Of a stretch of DNA of 64,000 bases, positions 51,209 to 60,218 are shown one piece after another. Within the stretch, counting starts at the first letter, position 1, and the number at the start of each line of letters is the position of its first letter. The notes beneath the pieces were generated by a model. It was not told the origin of the DNA, did no database searches, and saw nothing but the letters and a program-made list of their open reading frames with translations. The translations under genes and the position numbers were made by a program. The DNA comes from Paracoccus salsus (GTDB taxonomy: Bacteria; Pseudomonadota; Alphaproteobacteria; Rhodobacterales; Rhodobacteraceae): positions 372,001-436,000 of the forward strand of contig NZ_JAKGGD010000001.1 in assembly GCF_021556615.1 (NCBI RefSeq), in the 5' to 3' direction.

Positions 51209-52438
51209 ATGCGACGCGTCGTCATCACCGGGCTCGGCATCGTTTCGCCCATCGGCAACAACGCAGCCGAGGTAACCGACAGCCTGCGCACCGGACGCTC
51301 GGGCATCGTCTTTGCGCCCGAATATGCCGAACACGGCTTCCGCAGCCAGATCCACGGCATGCCGCAGATCGTGCTCGAGGATCATATCGACAAGCGCAAC
51401 CTGCGCTTCATGGGGCCGGGTGCGGCCTACAACTTCATCGCCATGGAACAGGCGATCAAGGATAGCGGGCTCGAGGACAGCGACGTGTCGAACCCGCGCA
51501 GCGGGCTGATCATGGGATCGGGCGGACCCTCCACGTCGAACTTCTTCGAAGCCCATCAGATCGTCATCGAAAAGGGCGCGCCCAAGCGCATGGGCCCGTT
51601 CATGGTCACGCGCTGCATGTCCTCGACCAACTCGGCCTGCCTGGCCACGCCGTTCAAGATCAAGGGCGTGAACTATTCGATCACCTCGGCCTGTTCGACC
51701 AGCGCGCATTGCATCGGCAACGGCGTCGAGCAGATCCAGATGGGCAAGCAGGACATCGTCTTTGCCGGCGGCGGCGAGGAGCTGGACTGGACCCTGTCCT
51801 GCCTGTTCGACGCGATGGGTGCGATGTCGTCGAAATACAACGATACGCCCGAAACAGCCTCGCGCCCCTATGACGCGACCCGCGACGGGTTCGTGATCGC
51901 GGGCGGCGGCGGTGTCGTCGTGCTGGAAGAACTGGAACACGCCAAGGCGCGCGGCGCCAAGATCTATGCCGAGGTGACCGGCTACGGCGCCACCAGCGAC
52001 GGCTATGACATGGTCGCGCCGTCCGGCGAGGGTGGCGAACGGTCGATGCGGGTCGCGCTGGCGACGCTGCCCGAGGGGCGCAAGGTCAGCTATGTCAACG
52101 CCCACGGCACCTCGACCCCGGTCGGCGATCTGGGCGAGATCAAGGCCCTGCGCCGCGTCTTTGGCGAAGGAAGCACGCCGCCGGTCAGTTCCACCAAATC
52201 GCTGACCGGTCACAGCCTTGGCGCGACCGGCGTCCACGAGGCGATCTATTGCCTGCTGATGTTGCAGCATGACTTCATCGCCGCCTCGGCGAATGTGCAG
52301 ACACTGGACCCCGAGTTGCAGCCAAGCGAGATTGCCACCAGCCGGGTGGACGACGCGGGTCTGGATTCGGTGCTGTCGAACAGCTTTGGCTTCGGTGGCA
52401 CCAACGCCACGCTGTTGATGTCCAGATATCTGGAATAA
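51209..52438 (+). CDS. fabB: 3-oxoacyl-[ACP] synthase I
   Basis: A 409-residue condensing enzyme (KAS I) that elongates the cis-3 product of FabA. The catalytic Cys lies in SACSTSAHC, and the two His in [11 protein letters not shown] and [12 protein letters not shown]; the C-terminus [13 protein letters not shown] is typical. The ATG follows GGAGGAGG, 23 bp after fabA. Confidence 0.95.
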   Translation: MRRVVITGLGIVSPIGNNAAEVTDSLRTGRSGIVFAPEYAEHGFRSQIHGMPQIVLEDHIDKRNLRFMGPGAAYNFIAMEQAIKDSGLEDSDVSNPRSGLIMGSGGPSTSNFFEAHQIVIEKGAPKRMGPFMVTRCMSSTNSACLATPFKIKGVNYSITSACSTSAHCIGNGVEQIQMGKQDIVFAGGGEELDWTLSCLFDAMGAMSSKYNDTPETASRPYDATRDGFVIAGGGGVVVLEELEHAKARGAKIYAEVTGYGATSDGYDMVAPSGEGGERSMRVALATLPEGRKVSYVNAHGTSTPVGDLGEIKALRRVFGEGSTPPVSSTKSLTGHSLGATGVHEAIYCLLMLQHDFIAASANVQTLDPELQPSEIATSRVDDAGLDSVLSNSFGFGGTNATLLMSRYLE

Positions 52439-52466
52439 CATAATAAAACGACGCAGAGGGCAGAAC

Positions 52467-53267
52467 ATGGGCGATCTTCTGAAGAACAAGCGCGGGCTTG
52501 TGATGGGGGTCGCCAATGAGCGCTCCATCGCGTGGGGCATCGCACGGGCCGCCGCCGCCGAGGGTGCGGAATTGGCCTTCAGCTATCAGGGCGAGGCCTT
52601 CGGCAAGCGGGTAGAGCCTCTGGCTGCTTCGGTCGGATCGGATCTGCTTGTCGATGTGGATGTCGGCGACGACGCCTCGCTGGACGCCGCGTTCGCAACC
52701 ATCGCCAAGCGCTGGGGCCGGCTGGATTTCCTGATCCATGCCATCGCCTTTTCCAGCAAGGATGAGCTGACGGGCCGGTTCATGAACACCAGCCGCGCCA
52801 ACTTCAAGCGCAGCCTGGACATCAGCTGCTATTCGCTGATCGAAGTCGCGCGGCGCGCACATCCGATGATGACCGCCAACGATCAGGGGGGCGGATCGAT
52901 CATCACGCTGACCTATGGCGGGTCGAACCGGGTAACACCTTTCTACAACGTCATGGGCGTGGCCAAGGCGGCCCTTGAATCCAGCGTCCGCTATCTGGCC
53001 AATGATCTGGGTCCCGACGGCATCCGCGTCAATGCGATCTCTCCGGGCCCAATGAAGACGCTGGCCGGCGCAGCGATCGGCGGCGCGCGCAAGACGTTTC
53101 GCCATACCGAGGCGAACGCGCCACTGCGCGCCAACGCCACGCTCGAGGCGATCGGCGGTACCGCCTGCTGGCTGCTTTCTGACTGGGGCGCCTGCACCAC
53201 CGGCGAGATCGTGACGGTCGATGGCGGCTACCACGTGCTGGGCATGCCGCAAAGCGAGAACCTGTAA
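52467..53267 (+). CDS. fabI: Enoyl-[ACP] reductase
   Basis: A 266-residue short-chain dehydrogenase-type enoyl-ACP reductase, last step of each elongation cycle. The NADH-binding start GVANERSIAWGIA, the catalytic YNVMGVAK (Y-x6-K) and the C-terminal ITGEIVTVDGGY-like TTGEIVTVDGGYHVLGM are present. It follows fabB by 28 bp. Confidence 0.93.
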   Translation: MGDLLKNKRGLVMGVANERSIAWGIARAAAAEGAELAFSYQGEAFGKRVEPLAASVGSDLLVDVDVGDDASLDAAFATIAKRWGRLDFLIHAIAFSSKDELTGRFMNTSRANFKRSLDISCYSLIEVARRAHPMMTANDQGGGSIITLTYGGSNRVTPFYNVMGVAKAALESSVRYLANDLGPDGIRVNAISPGPMKTLAGAAIGGARKTFRHTEANAPLRANATLEAIGGTACWLLSDWGACTTGEIVTVDGGYHVLGMPQSENL

Positions 53268-53282
53268 CCTCCCGACCGTCGC

Positions 53283-53588
53283 TTGGAGTTCGCCATCGAA
53301 ACGCTGTCCGCCGCCGCGATGAGGAACCGGCCCGGGCTGGCCGAGACGCTGCTGTCGGCCGGGCTGGCCCATGCCCCGTTGATCCTGTTGCCGCGGGTCA
53401 GTGGCAGGCGGACACTGTCCCGACGGCAAGTCTTCGACGTTGTCGTGACGGTCGCCATCGGCTCGTTCCTGGCGTCGCTTTCCCTGTCCGTCAGCGCAAC
53501 GCTGGCGCACAGTGCAAGACCGGGGATCAGCGAGGTCCCACAGGCTGCCGAAACAGAACCGCCGCGCAATCCAGGGAGAGTTTCATGA
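53283..53588 (+). CDS. Possible small protein upstream of the hydrolase
   Basis: A 101-codon frame with TTG start and no clear ribosome site. Codon third positions are GC-rich, as in neighbouring genes. It contains a basic stretch followed by one hydrophobic segment (VFDVVVTVAIGSFLASLSLSVSATLA). Its stop overlaps the ATG of the following hydrolase gene by 4 bp, which favours a real gene. The product matches nothing I know, and the 317-bp stretch could equally be an untranslated leader. Confidence 0.28.
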   Translation: MEFAIETLSAAAMRNRPGLAETLLSAGLAHAPLILLPRVSGRRTLSRRQVFDVVVTVAIGSFLASLSLSVSATLAHSARPGISEVPQAAETEPPRNPGRVS

Positions 53589-54421
53589 CACGGTTCTTCA
53601 CCACCGAGGATGGCGCACGCATCGCCTATCGCGACCAGGGCGCAGGCCTGCCCGTGCTGTGCCTGGCCGGTCTGACGCGCAACATGGCGGATTTCGACTA
53701 TCTCGCCCCGCATCTGCCCGATCTGCGTTTGATCCGCATGGATTATCGTGGGCGCGGGCAGTCGGACTGGACCGGCCCCGACACCTACAACGTCCCTCAG
53801 GAAGGGCGCGACGCGCTGGCCCTGCTGGATCATCTGGGGATCGGCCAGGCCGCGGTGCTGGGCACATCGCGCGGCGGACTGATCGGGCTTCTGCTGGCGG
53901 CGGTGGCTCATGACCGCCTGCTGGGGTTGTGCCTCAACGATGTCGGTCCGGTGATCGATCGCGGCGGGCTTGAGCGGATCATGGACTATGTCGGCCGCAA
54001 TCCGAAAGCGGCGACGCATGCAGAGCTGGCCGCGAAACTGCCCGCTGCGATGCCGGGCTTTGCCGATGTGCCGGAAGGCCGCTGGCTGGCCGACGCACAG
54101 AGGCACTATGCCGAAACGCCCGACGGGCTGCGGATCCGCTATGATCCCGCCCTGCGCGAGGCATTCCTTGCCGCATTCGCGGACGAGTCCCCCGATCTCT
54201 GGCCACTCTGGGACGCCACGGCCGGCCTGCCGGTCGCGCTGATCCGCGGCGCGAATTCCGACCTGCTGTCGCCAGAGGTCGCGCTCGAGATGCAGCGCCG
54301 CCGCCCGGACCTGATCCATGCCGAGATCCCGGGCCGCGCCCATGTGCCCTGGCTGGACGAGCCGGAAAGCCTGGCGGCGTTGCGAAGCTGGCTCGCTGCG
54401 CTGTCCGCACCGCAGGGCTGA
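53585..54421 (+). CDS. Alpha/beta hydrolase
   Basis: A 278-residue hydrolase of the alpha/beta fold. The nucleophile elbow GTSRGG carries the Ser; an Asp on a late strand (near RGANSDLLSPE) and His in AHVPWLDEP complete the triad. An early strand MDYRGRGQSDW is typical. The ATG follows GGGAGAG. The substrate is unknown. Confidence 0.88.
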   Translation: MTRFFTTEDGARIAYRDQGAGLPVLCLAGLTRNMADFDYLAPHLPDLRLIRMDYRGRGQSDWTGPDTYNVPQEGRDALALLDHLGIGQAAVLGTSRGGLIGLLLAAVAHDRLLGLCLNDVGPVIDRGGLERIMDYVGRNPKAATHAELAAKLPAAMPGFADVPEGRWLADAQRHYAETPDGLRIRYDPALREAFLAAFADESPDLWPLWDATAGLPVALIRGANSDLLSPEVALEMQRRRPDLIHAEIPGRAHVPWLDEPESLAALRSWLAALSAPQG

Positions 54422-54458
54422 GGCGCGCATGCGCGACCCGACGATCGGCCCGCGGCGA

Positions 54459-54487
54459 TTGACAATCCGCCCGTCCCGGCCCTGAAT
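54459..54487 (+). promoter_or_regulatory. Predicted promoter of the SPFH gene pair
   Basis: TTGACA (54459-54464), a perfect -35 consensus, and CTGAAT (54482-54487) are separated by 17 bp, about 37 bp upstream of the SPFH gene. Confidence 0.58.
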
Positions 54488-54523
54488 GCCCTCGGCACGG
54501 CCCAGGCAGGAAAGGCTCATCGC

Positions 54524-55654
54524 ATGAGCATCTTCGACATTCTCGGCGGCGAGTTCATCGAGATCATCGAATGGACAGATGACAGCCGCGACACGATGGT
54601 CTACCGCTTCCCCACCGTCGGCAAGGCGATCAAATATGGCGCCAAGCTGACCGTCCGCGAAGGACAGGCTGCCGTCTTCGTCCATGAGGGACAACTGGCG
54701 GATGTGTTCGGCCCCGGCCTCTATCTGCTGGAAACCAACAACATGCCGATCCTGACGCGGCTGCAGCACTGGGATCACGGGTTCCGCAGCCCGTTCAAGT
54801 CGGAAATCTACTACGTCAACACGACGCGATTCACCGACCTGAAATGGGGCACCAAGAACCCGGTGATCGCGCGCGACCCTGAATTCGGTCCCGTCCGCCT
54901 GCGCGCCTTCGGAACCTATTCGATGCGCGTGACCCAGCCGGCGCGGTTCATGTCCGAAATTGTCGGCACCGACGGCGAATTCACCCGCGACGAGATCAGT
55001 TTCCAAATCCGCAACGTGATCACGCAGGAATTCTCGCGCATGATCGCGGGGTCCGGCATCCCGGTGCTGGACATGGCGGCGAACACCGACCAGTTGGGCA
55101 GGATGGTCGCCAAGGCGATCGAGCCGGTGATCGCCGCATACGGGCTGACGATCCCCGAATTCTATATCGAGAATATCAGCATGCCCGAAGCGGTCGAGAA
55201 GGCGCTGGACAAGCGGACCTCCATGGGGATCATCGGCGATCTTGACCGCTTCGGCCAATACGCCGCCAGCGAAGCGATGTTGAACGCCAGCCAGAACACC
55301 GGCGGCGCCGGGGCCGGCATGGGCGCGGCGATGGGGGCCGCGATGGGCATGGGCATGGCGCGCCCCGGCCCCTGGGGTCCCCAGGCTGTTTCCCAGGGCC
55401 AGCCCGCAACGGTCACGGCCGGGGCGCCGCCCCCCTTGCCCGGCAAGCAGGTCGAGACGGTCTGGCATGTCGCGCTGGACGGCGCGGCACAGGGGCCTTA
55501 CGGTCGCGGACATCTGGGCCGCATGGCGACCGAGGGCAGGTTCGCGCGCGAGACGCTGGTCTGGACGCCAGGTCAGGACGGCTGGATGCAGGCGGATGAC
55601 GTCCCGGAGCTGGCGCAGTTGTTCACCACCATGCCGCCGCCCTTGCCCGGCTGA
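54524..55654 (+). CDS. SPFH domain protein with C-terminal GYF-like domain
   Basis: A 376-residue protein. Residues 1 to about 240 form an SPFH/virion-core-type domain (MSIFDILGGEFIEIIEW, VFGPGLYLLETNNMPI, DEISFQIRNVITQEFS). A Gly/Met-rich linker covers about 258-300. A GYF_2-type domain lies at about 313-366 (WHVALDGAAQGPYG...LVWTPGQDGWMQADDVPEL). PPPLPG occurs just before this domain (302-307) and again as the last six residues (371-376). It has no obvious membrane helix. The zinc-ribbon gene follows 2 bp later, a pairing seen for such SPFH proteins. Role probably in membrane or stress scaffolding; unproven. Confidence 0.85.
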   Translation: MSIFDILGGEFIEIIEWTDDSRDTMVYRFPTVGKAIKYGAKLTVREGQAAVFVHEGQLADVFGPGLYLLETNNMPILTRLQHWDHGFRSPFKSEIYYVNTTRFTDLKWGTKNPVIARDPEFGPVRLRAFGTYSMRVTQPARFMSEIVGTDGEFTRDEISFQIRNVITQEFSRMIAGSGIPVLDMAANTDQLGRMVAKAIEPVIAAYGLTIPEFYIENISMPEAVEKALDKRTSMGIIGDLDRFGQYAASEAMLNASQNTGGAGAGMGAAMGAAMGMGMARPGPWGPQAVSQGQPATVTAGAPPPLPGKQVETVWHVALDGAAQGPYGRGHLGRMATEGRFARETLVWTPGQDGWMQADDVPELAQLFTTMPPPLPG

Positions 55655-55656
55655 CC

Positions 55657-56898
55657 ATGAGCTCGCCGCCGACCGAGTACCGCTACCCCTGCGAGAACTG
55701 TGGGGCCAGCCTGCGTTTCCGCCCGGGTCAGCAGGCGCTGATCTGCGACTATTGCGGACATCGGCAGCGCATCGGCGAGGGCGCGGTCGGCGATGCGGCG
55801 ATCGTCATCGCCCCCCCGGCGGGACGGGCGCTGCAATGGGACGCCGGGCACAAATCGCCGGAACTGGTCGAATTGCCGCTGGAACAGGGCTTGCATCTGG
55901 ATTCCACATCCGATCTGGCCGAGGAAACGCGCAGCCTCGCCTGCCCCAATTGCGGCGCGCGCATCCAGATGGCGGGTGCCAGCCACGCCAGCGCCTGCCC
56001 CTTCTGCGCCACGCCCGTCGTCGCCGACACCGGGGCCGCGCGACGCATCAAGCCGCAAGGCCTGCTGCCATTCCTGCTGAGCGAGGCGCAGGCTCATGCG
56101 GCGATGGAGGACTGGCTGGGTCGGCTATGGTTTGCGCCATCCGGCCTCGTTGCCTATGCACGGCGCGGGCGCAAGATGCGCGGCATCTATACGCCTTACT
56201 GGACGTTCGACGCGCGAACGCGATCGGCGTATTCAGGCCAGCGCGGCGATGCGTATCACGAAACCGTCTACGTGACGCGGCAGGTCAACGGCCGCAGCCA
56301 GCGTGTCGCACAGCAGGTGCGCCGGATTCGCTGGCGCGCAGCATCGGGCCATGTCGCGCGTGACTTCAATGATGTCCTGGTGCTGGCGTCTGCCTCGCTG
56401 CCGCGACGTTTCTCCGATGGTCTGACGCCGTGGGACCTGTCGCATCTGCGCCCCTATCGTCCCGGCTATCTGTCCGGGTTCGAGGCCGAGGGCTACACCA
56501 TCCCGCTCTCTGACGGTCATGGCACCGCGCGCCAGCATATGGCAGCCGTGATCCACAACGACGCGCGCCGCGATATCGGCGGCGACGAACAGCGCGTCGC
56601 GCAGATCCGCACGGAATACAGCAACGAAACCTTCAAGCATGTTCTTCTGCCCGTCTGGACGGCCGCATATCGCTATAACGGGAAAAGCTATCGCTTCCTG
56701 GTCAACGGACAGTCCGGGCGCGTGCTGGGCGATCGTCCGTGGTCTGTCTGGAAAATCGCGGCCGCGATTGCCGTGGCGCTGGTTGCGCTAGCGGTTTTCC
56801 TGTATTTCGCCCATGCAGCGGGTTACATCCAGCTGGACGCTGGCGTGCCACCGGGCGCGGGCATACCGGGCGCGGACCATGTGATCCAGGGCTATTAG
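55657..56898 (+). CDS. Zinc-ribbon membrane protein paired with SPFH
   Basis: A 413-residue protein with two zinc ribbons: C12/C15 with C30/C33 (TFIIB-like) and C96/C99 with C114/C117. A large middle domain contains aromatic YTPYWTFDARTRSAYSGQRGD and a DLSHLRPYRPGYLSGFEAEGYT region. One C-terminal membrane helix lies around residues 367-385. The tail ends PPGAGIPGADHVIQGY. Such proteins are sometimes mislabelled as primosomal protein or helicase; no helicase motif is present here. It is coupled to the SPFH gene, and both may form one membrane complex. Confidence 0.82.
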   Translation: MSSPPTEYRYPCENCGASLRFRPGQQALICDYCGHRQRIGEGAVGDAAIVIAPPAGRALQWDAGHKSPELVELPLEQGLHLDSTSDLAEETRSLACPNCGARIQMAGASHASACPFCATPVVADTGAARRIKPQGLLPFLLSEAQAHAAMEDWLGRLWFAPSGLVAYARRGRKMRGIYTPYWTFDARTRSAYSGQRGDAYHETVYVTRQVNGRSQRVAQQVRRIRWRAASGHVARDFNDVLVLASASLPRRFSDGLTPWDLSHLRPYRPGYLSGFEAEGYTIPLSDGHGTARQHMAAVIHNDARRDIGGDEQRVAQIRTEYSNETFKHVLLPVWTAAYRYNGKSYRFLVNGQSGRVLGDRPWSVWKIAAAIAVALVALAVFLYFAHAAGYIQLDAGVPPGAGIPGADHVIQGY

Positions 56899-56915
56899 GG
56901 TGAAAGGGACGAGTC

Positions 56916-57827
56916 ATGATCCTGTGCGCGGGCGAATCGCTGATCGACATGGTGCCGTCAGATGGCATGTTCCGGCCCCTTGCGGGCGGCGCGGTCTATA
57001 ACACGACCGTCGCGCTGGGGCGCCTGGGCGAACCGACGGCCTATTTGTGGCCGATCAGCCGCGATGCCTTTGGCGATGTCTTGCTGGAACCGCTCGTCGA
57101 GGCTGGCGTCGACACCAGCCTTTGCCCGCGCTCGGATCGGTTGACCACGCTGGCGGTGGTGACGCTCAACGACGGTGACGCACGCTATTCCTTCTACGAC
57201 GAGGGGTCCGCCGGCCGGATGCTGTCGCCCGAGGATCTGCCCCCGTTGCCCGACGACATCGAAGCGCTGTTCATCGGGGGGATCAGCCTTGTGCCCGATC
57301 CGTGCGGCGCGGCGATCGAAGCGCTGACCGCGCAGAACCGCGAACGGCTGCCGGTGATGATCGACCCCAACATCCGGCCGTTCTTCATCACGGACGCCGA
57401 CGCCTTTCGCGCCCGGCTTGATCGCCTGCTGCCGATGACCGACATCGTCAAGCTGTCGGGGGACGATCTGGACTGGCTCTATCCGGACCTGGCCCATGAC
57501 GAGGCCGCGAAGAGGCTGCATGAGGCCGGGCCGAAACTCGTCCTCCAGACCGGCGGGGCGTCGGGCGCGCGCGCATACTGGTCCGGAGAGACAGTCATCG
57601 CCCCCGCCGTCAGAACCAGCGTGGCCGACACGATCGGGGCGGGCGATACCTTCAATGCGGGCGTGCTGGCCAGCCTGCGCCGCCAGGGCGTGCTGTCAAA
57701 GGACGGGCTCGGCGCGATCACCGCTGATCAGATCCGTGCCGCCTTGACGCTTGGCGCACAGGCCGCCGCAATCACGGTCTCGCGGCCCGGCGCCAACCCG
57801 CCCTGGGCGCATGAAATGCCTGCCTAG
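56916..57827 (+). CDS. PfkB family carbohydrate kinase
   Basis: A 303-residue sugar kinase, probably fructokinase-like. The N-terminal GESLIDMVP and GGAVYNTTVALGRLG and the C-terminal DTIGAGDTFNAG with the catalytic Asp and anion hole are intact. It is 17 bp after the zinc-ribbon gene. Its TAG stop lies in the palindrome CTAG shared with the stop of the convergent methyltransferase gene. Confidence 0.88.
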   Translation: MILCAGESLIDMVPSDGMFRPLAGGAVYNTTVALGRLGEPTAYLWPISRDAFGDVLLEPLVEAGVDTSLCPRSDRLTTLAVVTLNDGDARYSFYDEGSAGRMLSPEDLPPLPDDIEALFIGGISLVPDPCGAAIEALTAQNRERLPVMIDPNIRPFFITDADAFRARLDRLLPMTDIVKLSGDDLDWLYPDLAHDEAAKRLHEAGPKLVLQTGGASGARAYWSGETVIAPAVRTSVADTIGAGDTFNAGVLASLRRQGVLSKDGLGAITADQIRAALTLGAQAAAITVSRPGANPPWAHEMPA

Positions 57828-58423
57828 GCCGGTTTTTTCACGATCACGTCGATCAGGGCTGCAAGCCCGGCATGGCCCTGCCCCTCATCCAGAATCGCGT
57901 CATGGTCTTCGGCGCGGATCACCTGCCAGCCGGGAAACGACGCAAGGATCATCGGCACGGTCCACAACTGGGCCTCGACCCTGGGCCCTCCCGAACTGTT
58001 GGCCATTTGTCGCGTGCTGAAGCCGTGCAGAAACACCTGCCCCCCGGGCCGCACGGAACGGCCCAGGCCGACGAGAATACGCGCCCTGAATTCGGGCCCG
58101 GCGAACTGGAAGAAGCAACCAAGAGCGGCGTCGAAGGCTTCGTCCGGCCAGGCAAATTCGGCCAGGTCCTCTGCCCGCCACTCGATCGACACAGCGTGCC
58201 GCGCAGCCAGGTCCAGCGCCTTCCTGCGGCCTGCCTCTGTCGGTTCGACAGCCGTCACCCGATAGCCCTGGGCGGCCAGCCAGACGGCGTTGCGCCCCTC
58301 TCCCTCGGCGATGGTCAGCACCCGCGCCGCGTCGCCCAGATGCCTCATATGGGTTTTTACGAACGTCGCCGGGGCTTCGCCGTAATGATAGCTTTCGTCG
58401 CCGAACCTCTCGTTCCAGTCCAT
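57824..58423 (-). CDS. SAM-dependent methyltransferase (TehB-like)
   Basis: A 199-residue class I methyltransferase. MDWNERFGDESYHYGEAPATFV, the SAM motif VLTIAEGEGRNAVWLAAQGY and VTAVEPT resemble the TehB-like, thiol or tellurite detoxifying group. The motif has AEGEGRN where many have GCGxGRN. An upstream GTG at 58450 is an alternative start. The stop overlaps that of the PfkB gene by 4 bp, tail to tail. Confidence 0.82.
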   Translation of the reverse strand: MDWNERFGDESYHYGEAPATFVKTHMRHLGDAARVLTIAEGEGRNAVWLAAQGYRVTAVEPTEAGRRKALDLAARHAVSIEWRAEDLAEFAWPDEAFDAALGCFFQFAGPEFRARILVGLGRSVRPGGQVFLHGFSTRQMANSSGGPRVEAQLWTVPMILASFPGWQVIRAEDHDAILDEGQGHAGLAALIDVIVKKPA

Positions 58424-58480
58424 GCCTTGCCAGCCTTTGCGTTGCGCCACATATCCCGGAACCGGTTCCCGGGGAGGCCG

Positions 58481-59812
58481 TCAGTCTTCGGGCTGCTCCA
58501 GTGCCTCGAAGCCCGCCTGCTGCCGCGCCGTCCAGTTCAGGTGCAGGACCAGCCCGTTTTCCCCCGCCTCCTCGCGCTCGACCACGCCGGCCTCGTGAAG
58601 CCAGGCGCGACGGCGCCCGTCCGCGAAATCAAGGGTCACGGCGGCCGCATGTCGCGGCTCGTCGAGGGCTCTGGACAGATGCGCGTCGATGGCCCGGACA
58701 AGATCCTCCATGCCCTCGCCCGTCAGGGCGCTGACGGCCTGGACGCCTTCGGTACGGGCATCGGTGCGGCGCAAGGCGGCCCGGGTGTCGGCGCTCAGCG
58801 CGTCGATCTTGTTCCAGACCTCGATCAGTTCGACGTCTTCATCCACGCCCAGGCTGTCCAGGATCTCGGCCACGTCGGCCGCCTGTTCCTCGGTTTCCGG
58901 GTGGCTGATGTCGCGCACATGCAGGATCAGGTCGGCCTCGAGAACTTCCTCAAGCGTGGCGCGGAACGCCGCGACCAGTTCGGTCGGCAGGTCGCTGATG
59001 AAGCCGACGGTATCGGAAAGAATGATCTTGCGACCGCCGCCGCCGCCACCGGCATCGGGCAGGCGCACGGCGCGCATGGTCGGGTCCAGGGTCGCGAACA
59101 GCATGTCCTTGGCCATCACCTCGGCGCCGGTCATGCGGTTGAACAGCGTCGACTTGCCTGCGTTGGTATATCCGACCAGTGCCACGATCGGGTAAGGAAC
59201 CCGGGCGCGGGCGGCACGGTGCAGCGTGCGCGTCTTGACCACTCGCTCAAGCTGCCGCCGCAGTCGCGTCATCTGGTCGTCGATAGCCCGGCGGTCGGCC
59301 TCGATCTGCGTCTCGCCGGGTCCGCCAACGAAGCCCAACCCGCCGCGCTGGCGTTCAAGATGGGTCCACGCGCGAACCAGCCTCGTGCGCTGATAGGACA
59401 GCGCGGCCAGTTCGACCTGCAACACACCTTCGCGGGTGCGCGCCCTGTCGGCGAAGATCTCGAGGATCAGGCCGGTCCGGTCCAGAAGCTTGACGTCCCA
59501 GTCCTTCTCCAGATTGCGCTGCTGAACGGGCGTGACGGGACCATCGACCAGCACAAGCTCGGCCTCTGCATCGCGCAGCCTGTCACCGATCTCGGCCAGC
59601 TTGCCCTTGCCGAACAGCGTGCCAGGATTGGGATCGCGCAGCCGTGCGACCTCGGCGCCGACGATCTCGGTTCCCGGCAGCGCCCGAGCCAGGGCAACGG
59701 CTTCGTCCAGCGCGTTTTCGGGCAGCCGTCGCTGGGTGCGGGAATGACCCAGATCGGGATGGATCACGAAGGCGCGCGTGGGACGCGCCTCGGTCGCGGT
59801 CGGTTCGGCCAA
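58481..59812 (-). CDS. hflX: GTPase HflX
   Basis: A 443-residue ribosome-associated GTPase that rescues stalled or heat-damaged ribosomes. The N-terminal HflX domain (VTPVQQRNLEKDWDVKLLDRTGLILEIFADRARTREG) and a coiled coil with GPGETQIEADRR come first. The G domain follows, with GYTNAGKSTLFN (G1), DTVGF (G3) and NKID (G4). The only start that keeps the full domain is a TTG directly after the hfq stop (TGATTG). hfq-hflX is a conserved pair. Confidence 0.93.
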   Translation of the reverse strand: MAEPTATEARPTRAFVIHPDLGHSRTQRRLPENALDEAVALARALPGTEIVGAEVARLRDPNPGTLFGKGKLAEIGDRLRDAEAELVLVDGPVTPVQQRNLEKDWDVKLLDRTGLILEIFADRARTREGVLQVELAALSYQRTRLVRAWTHLERQRGGLGFVGGPGETQIEADRRAIDDQMTRLRRQLERVVKTRTLHRAARARVPYPIVALVGYTNAGKSTLFNRMTGAEVMAKDMLFATLDPTMRAVRLPDAGGGGGGRKIILSDTVGFISDLPTELVAAFRATLEEVLEADLILHVRDISHPETEEQAADVAEILDSLGVDEDVELIEVWNKIDALSADTRAALRRTDARTEGVQAVSALTGEGMEDLVRAIDAHLSRALDEPRHAAAVTLDFADGRRRAWLHEAGVVEREEAGENGLVLHLNWTARQQAGFEALEQPED

Positions 59813-60046
59813 TCAGTCCTCGCTTTCGTAAAGCGAAATCGGCTGGCCCGGCATGATCGTGCTGATCGCGTGCTTGTAGACCAGCTGCGACTGGCCGTCC
59901 CGACGCAGAAGGACGCAGAAATTGTCGAACCAGGTGATCACGCCCTGAAGCTTGACGCCATTTATAAGGAAAATCGTCACCGGCACTTTCGCCTTGCGGA
60001 CGTGGTTCAGAAAGGCATCCTGCAAATTCTGCTTGTCATTGGCCAT
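59813..60046 (-). CDS. hfq: RNA chaperone Hfq
   Basis: A 77-residue Sm-like protein that forms hexamers and pairs small RNAs with mRNAs. [57 protein letters not shown] includes the Sm1 and Sm2 (YKHAI) motifs. The short C-terminal tail [12 protein letters not shown] is usual in alphaproteobacteria. The ATG follows AGGACAG. Confidence 0.97.
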   Translation of the reverse strand: MANDKQNLQDAFLNHVRKAKVPVTIFLINGVKLQGVITWFDNFCVLLRRDGQSQLVYKHAISTIMPGQPISLYESED

Positions 60047-60086
60047 ACGCACTGTCCTGCTGGTGGTTTCCTGAGGCTTTCCCAAC

Positions 60087-60114
60087 ATCTATGTCAGCCA
60101 ACGGGGCCATGCAA
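60087..60114 (-). promoter_or_regulatory. Predicted hfq promoter
   Basis: On the minus strand TTGCAT (60109-60114) and ATAGAT (60087-60092) are separated by 16 bp, about 40 bp upstream of the hfq start. It lies in the 172-bp space between trkH and hfq. Confidence 0.5.
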
Positions 60115-60218
60115 GATCGGGCGGACCAGGGAAAAATCAATCGCACGGGCCCGGCTGCGGCTGTCGCTGAAAGTGCCGTGCCGTATCGCGCCCGGAACAG
60201 GATCCCCGTCGACGCAGC

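Noticed and set aside
53228..55513. A 761-codon minus-strand open frame
   Set aside because: Antisense to the alpha/beta hydrolase and SPFH genes, which carry clear family motifs.
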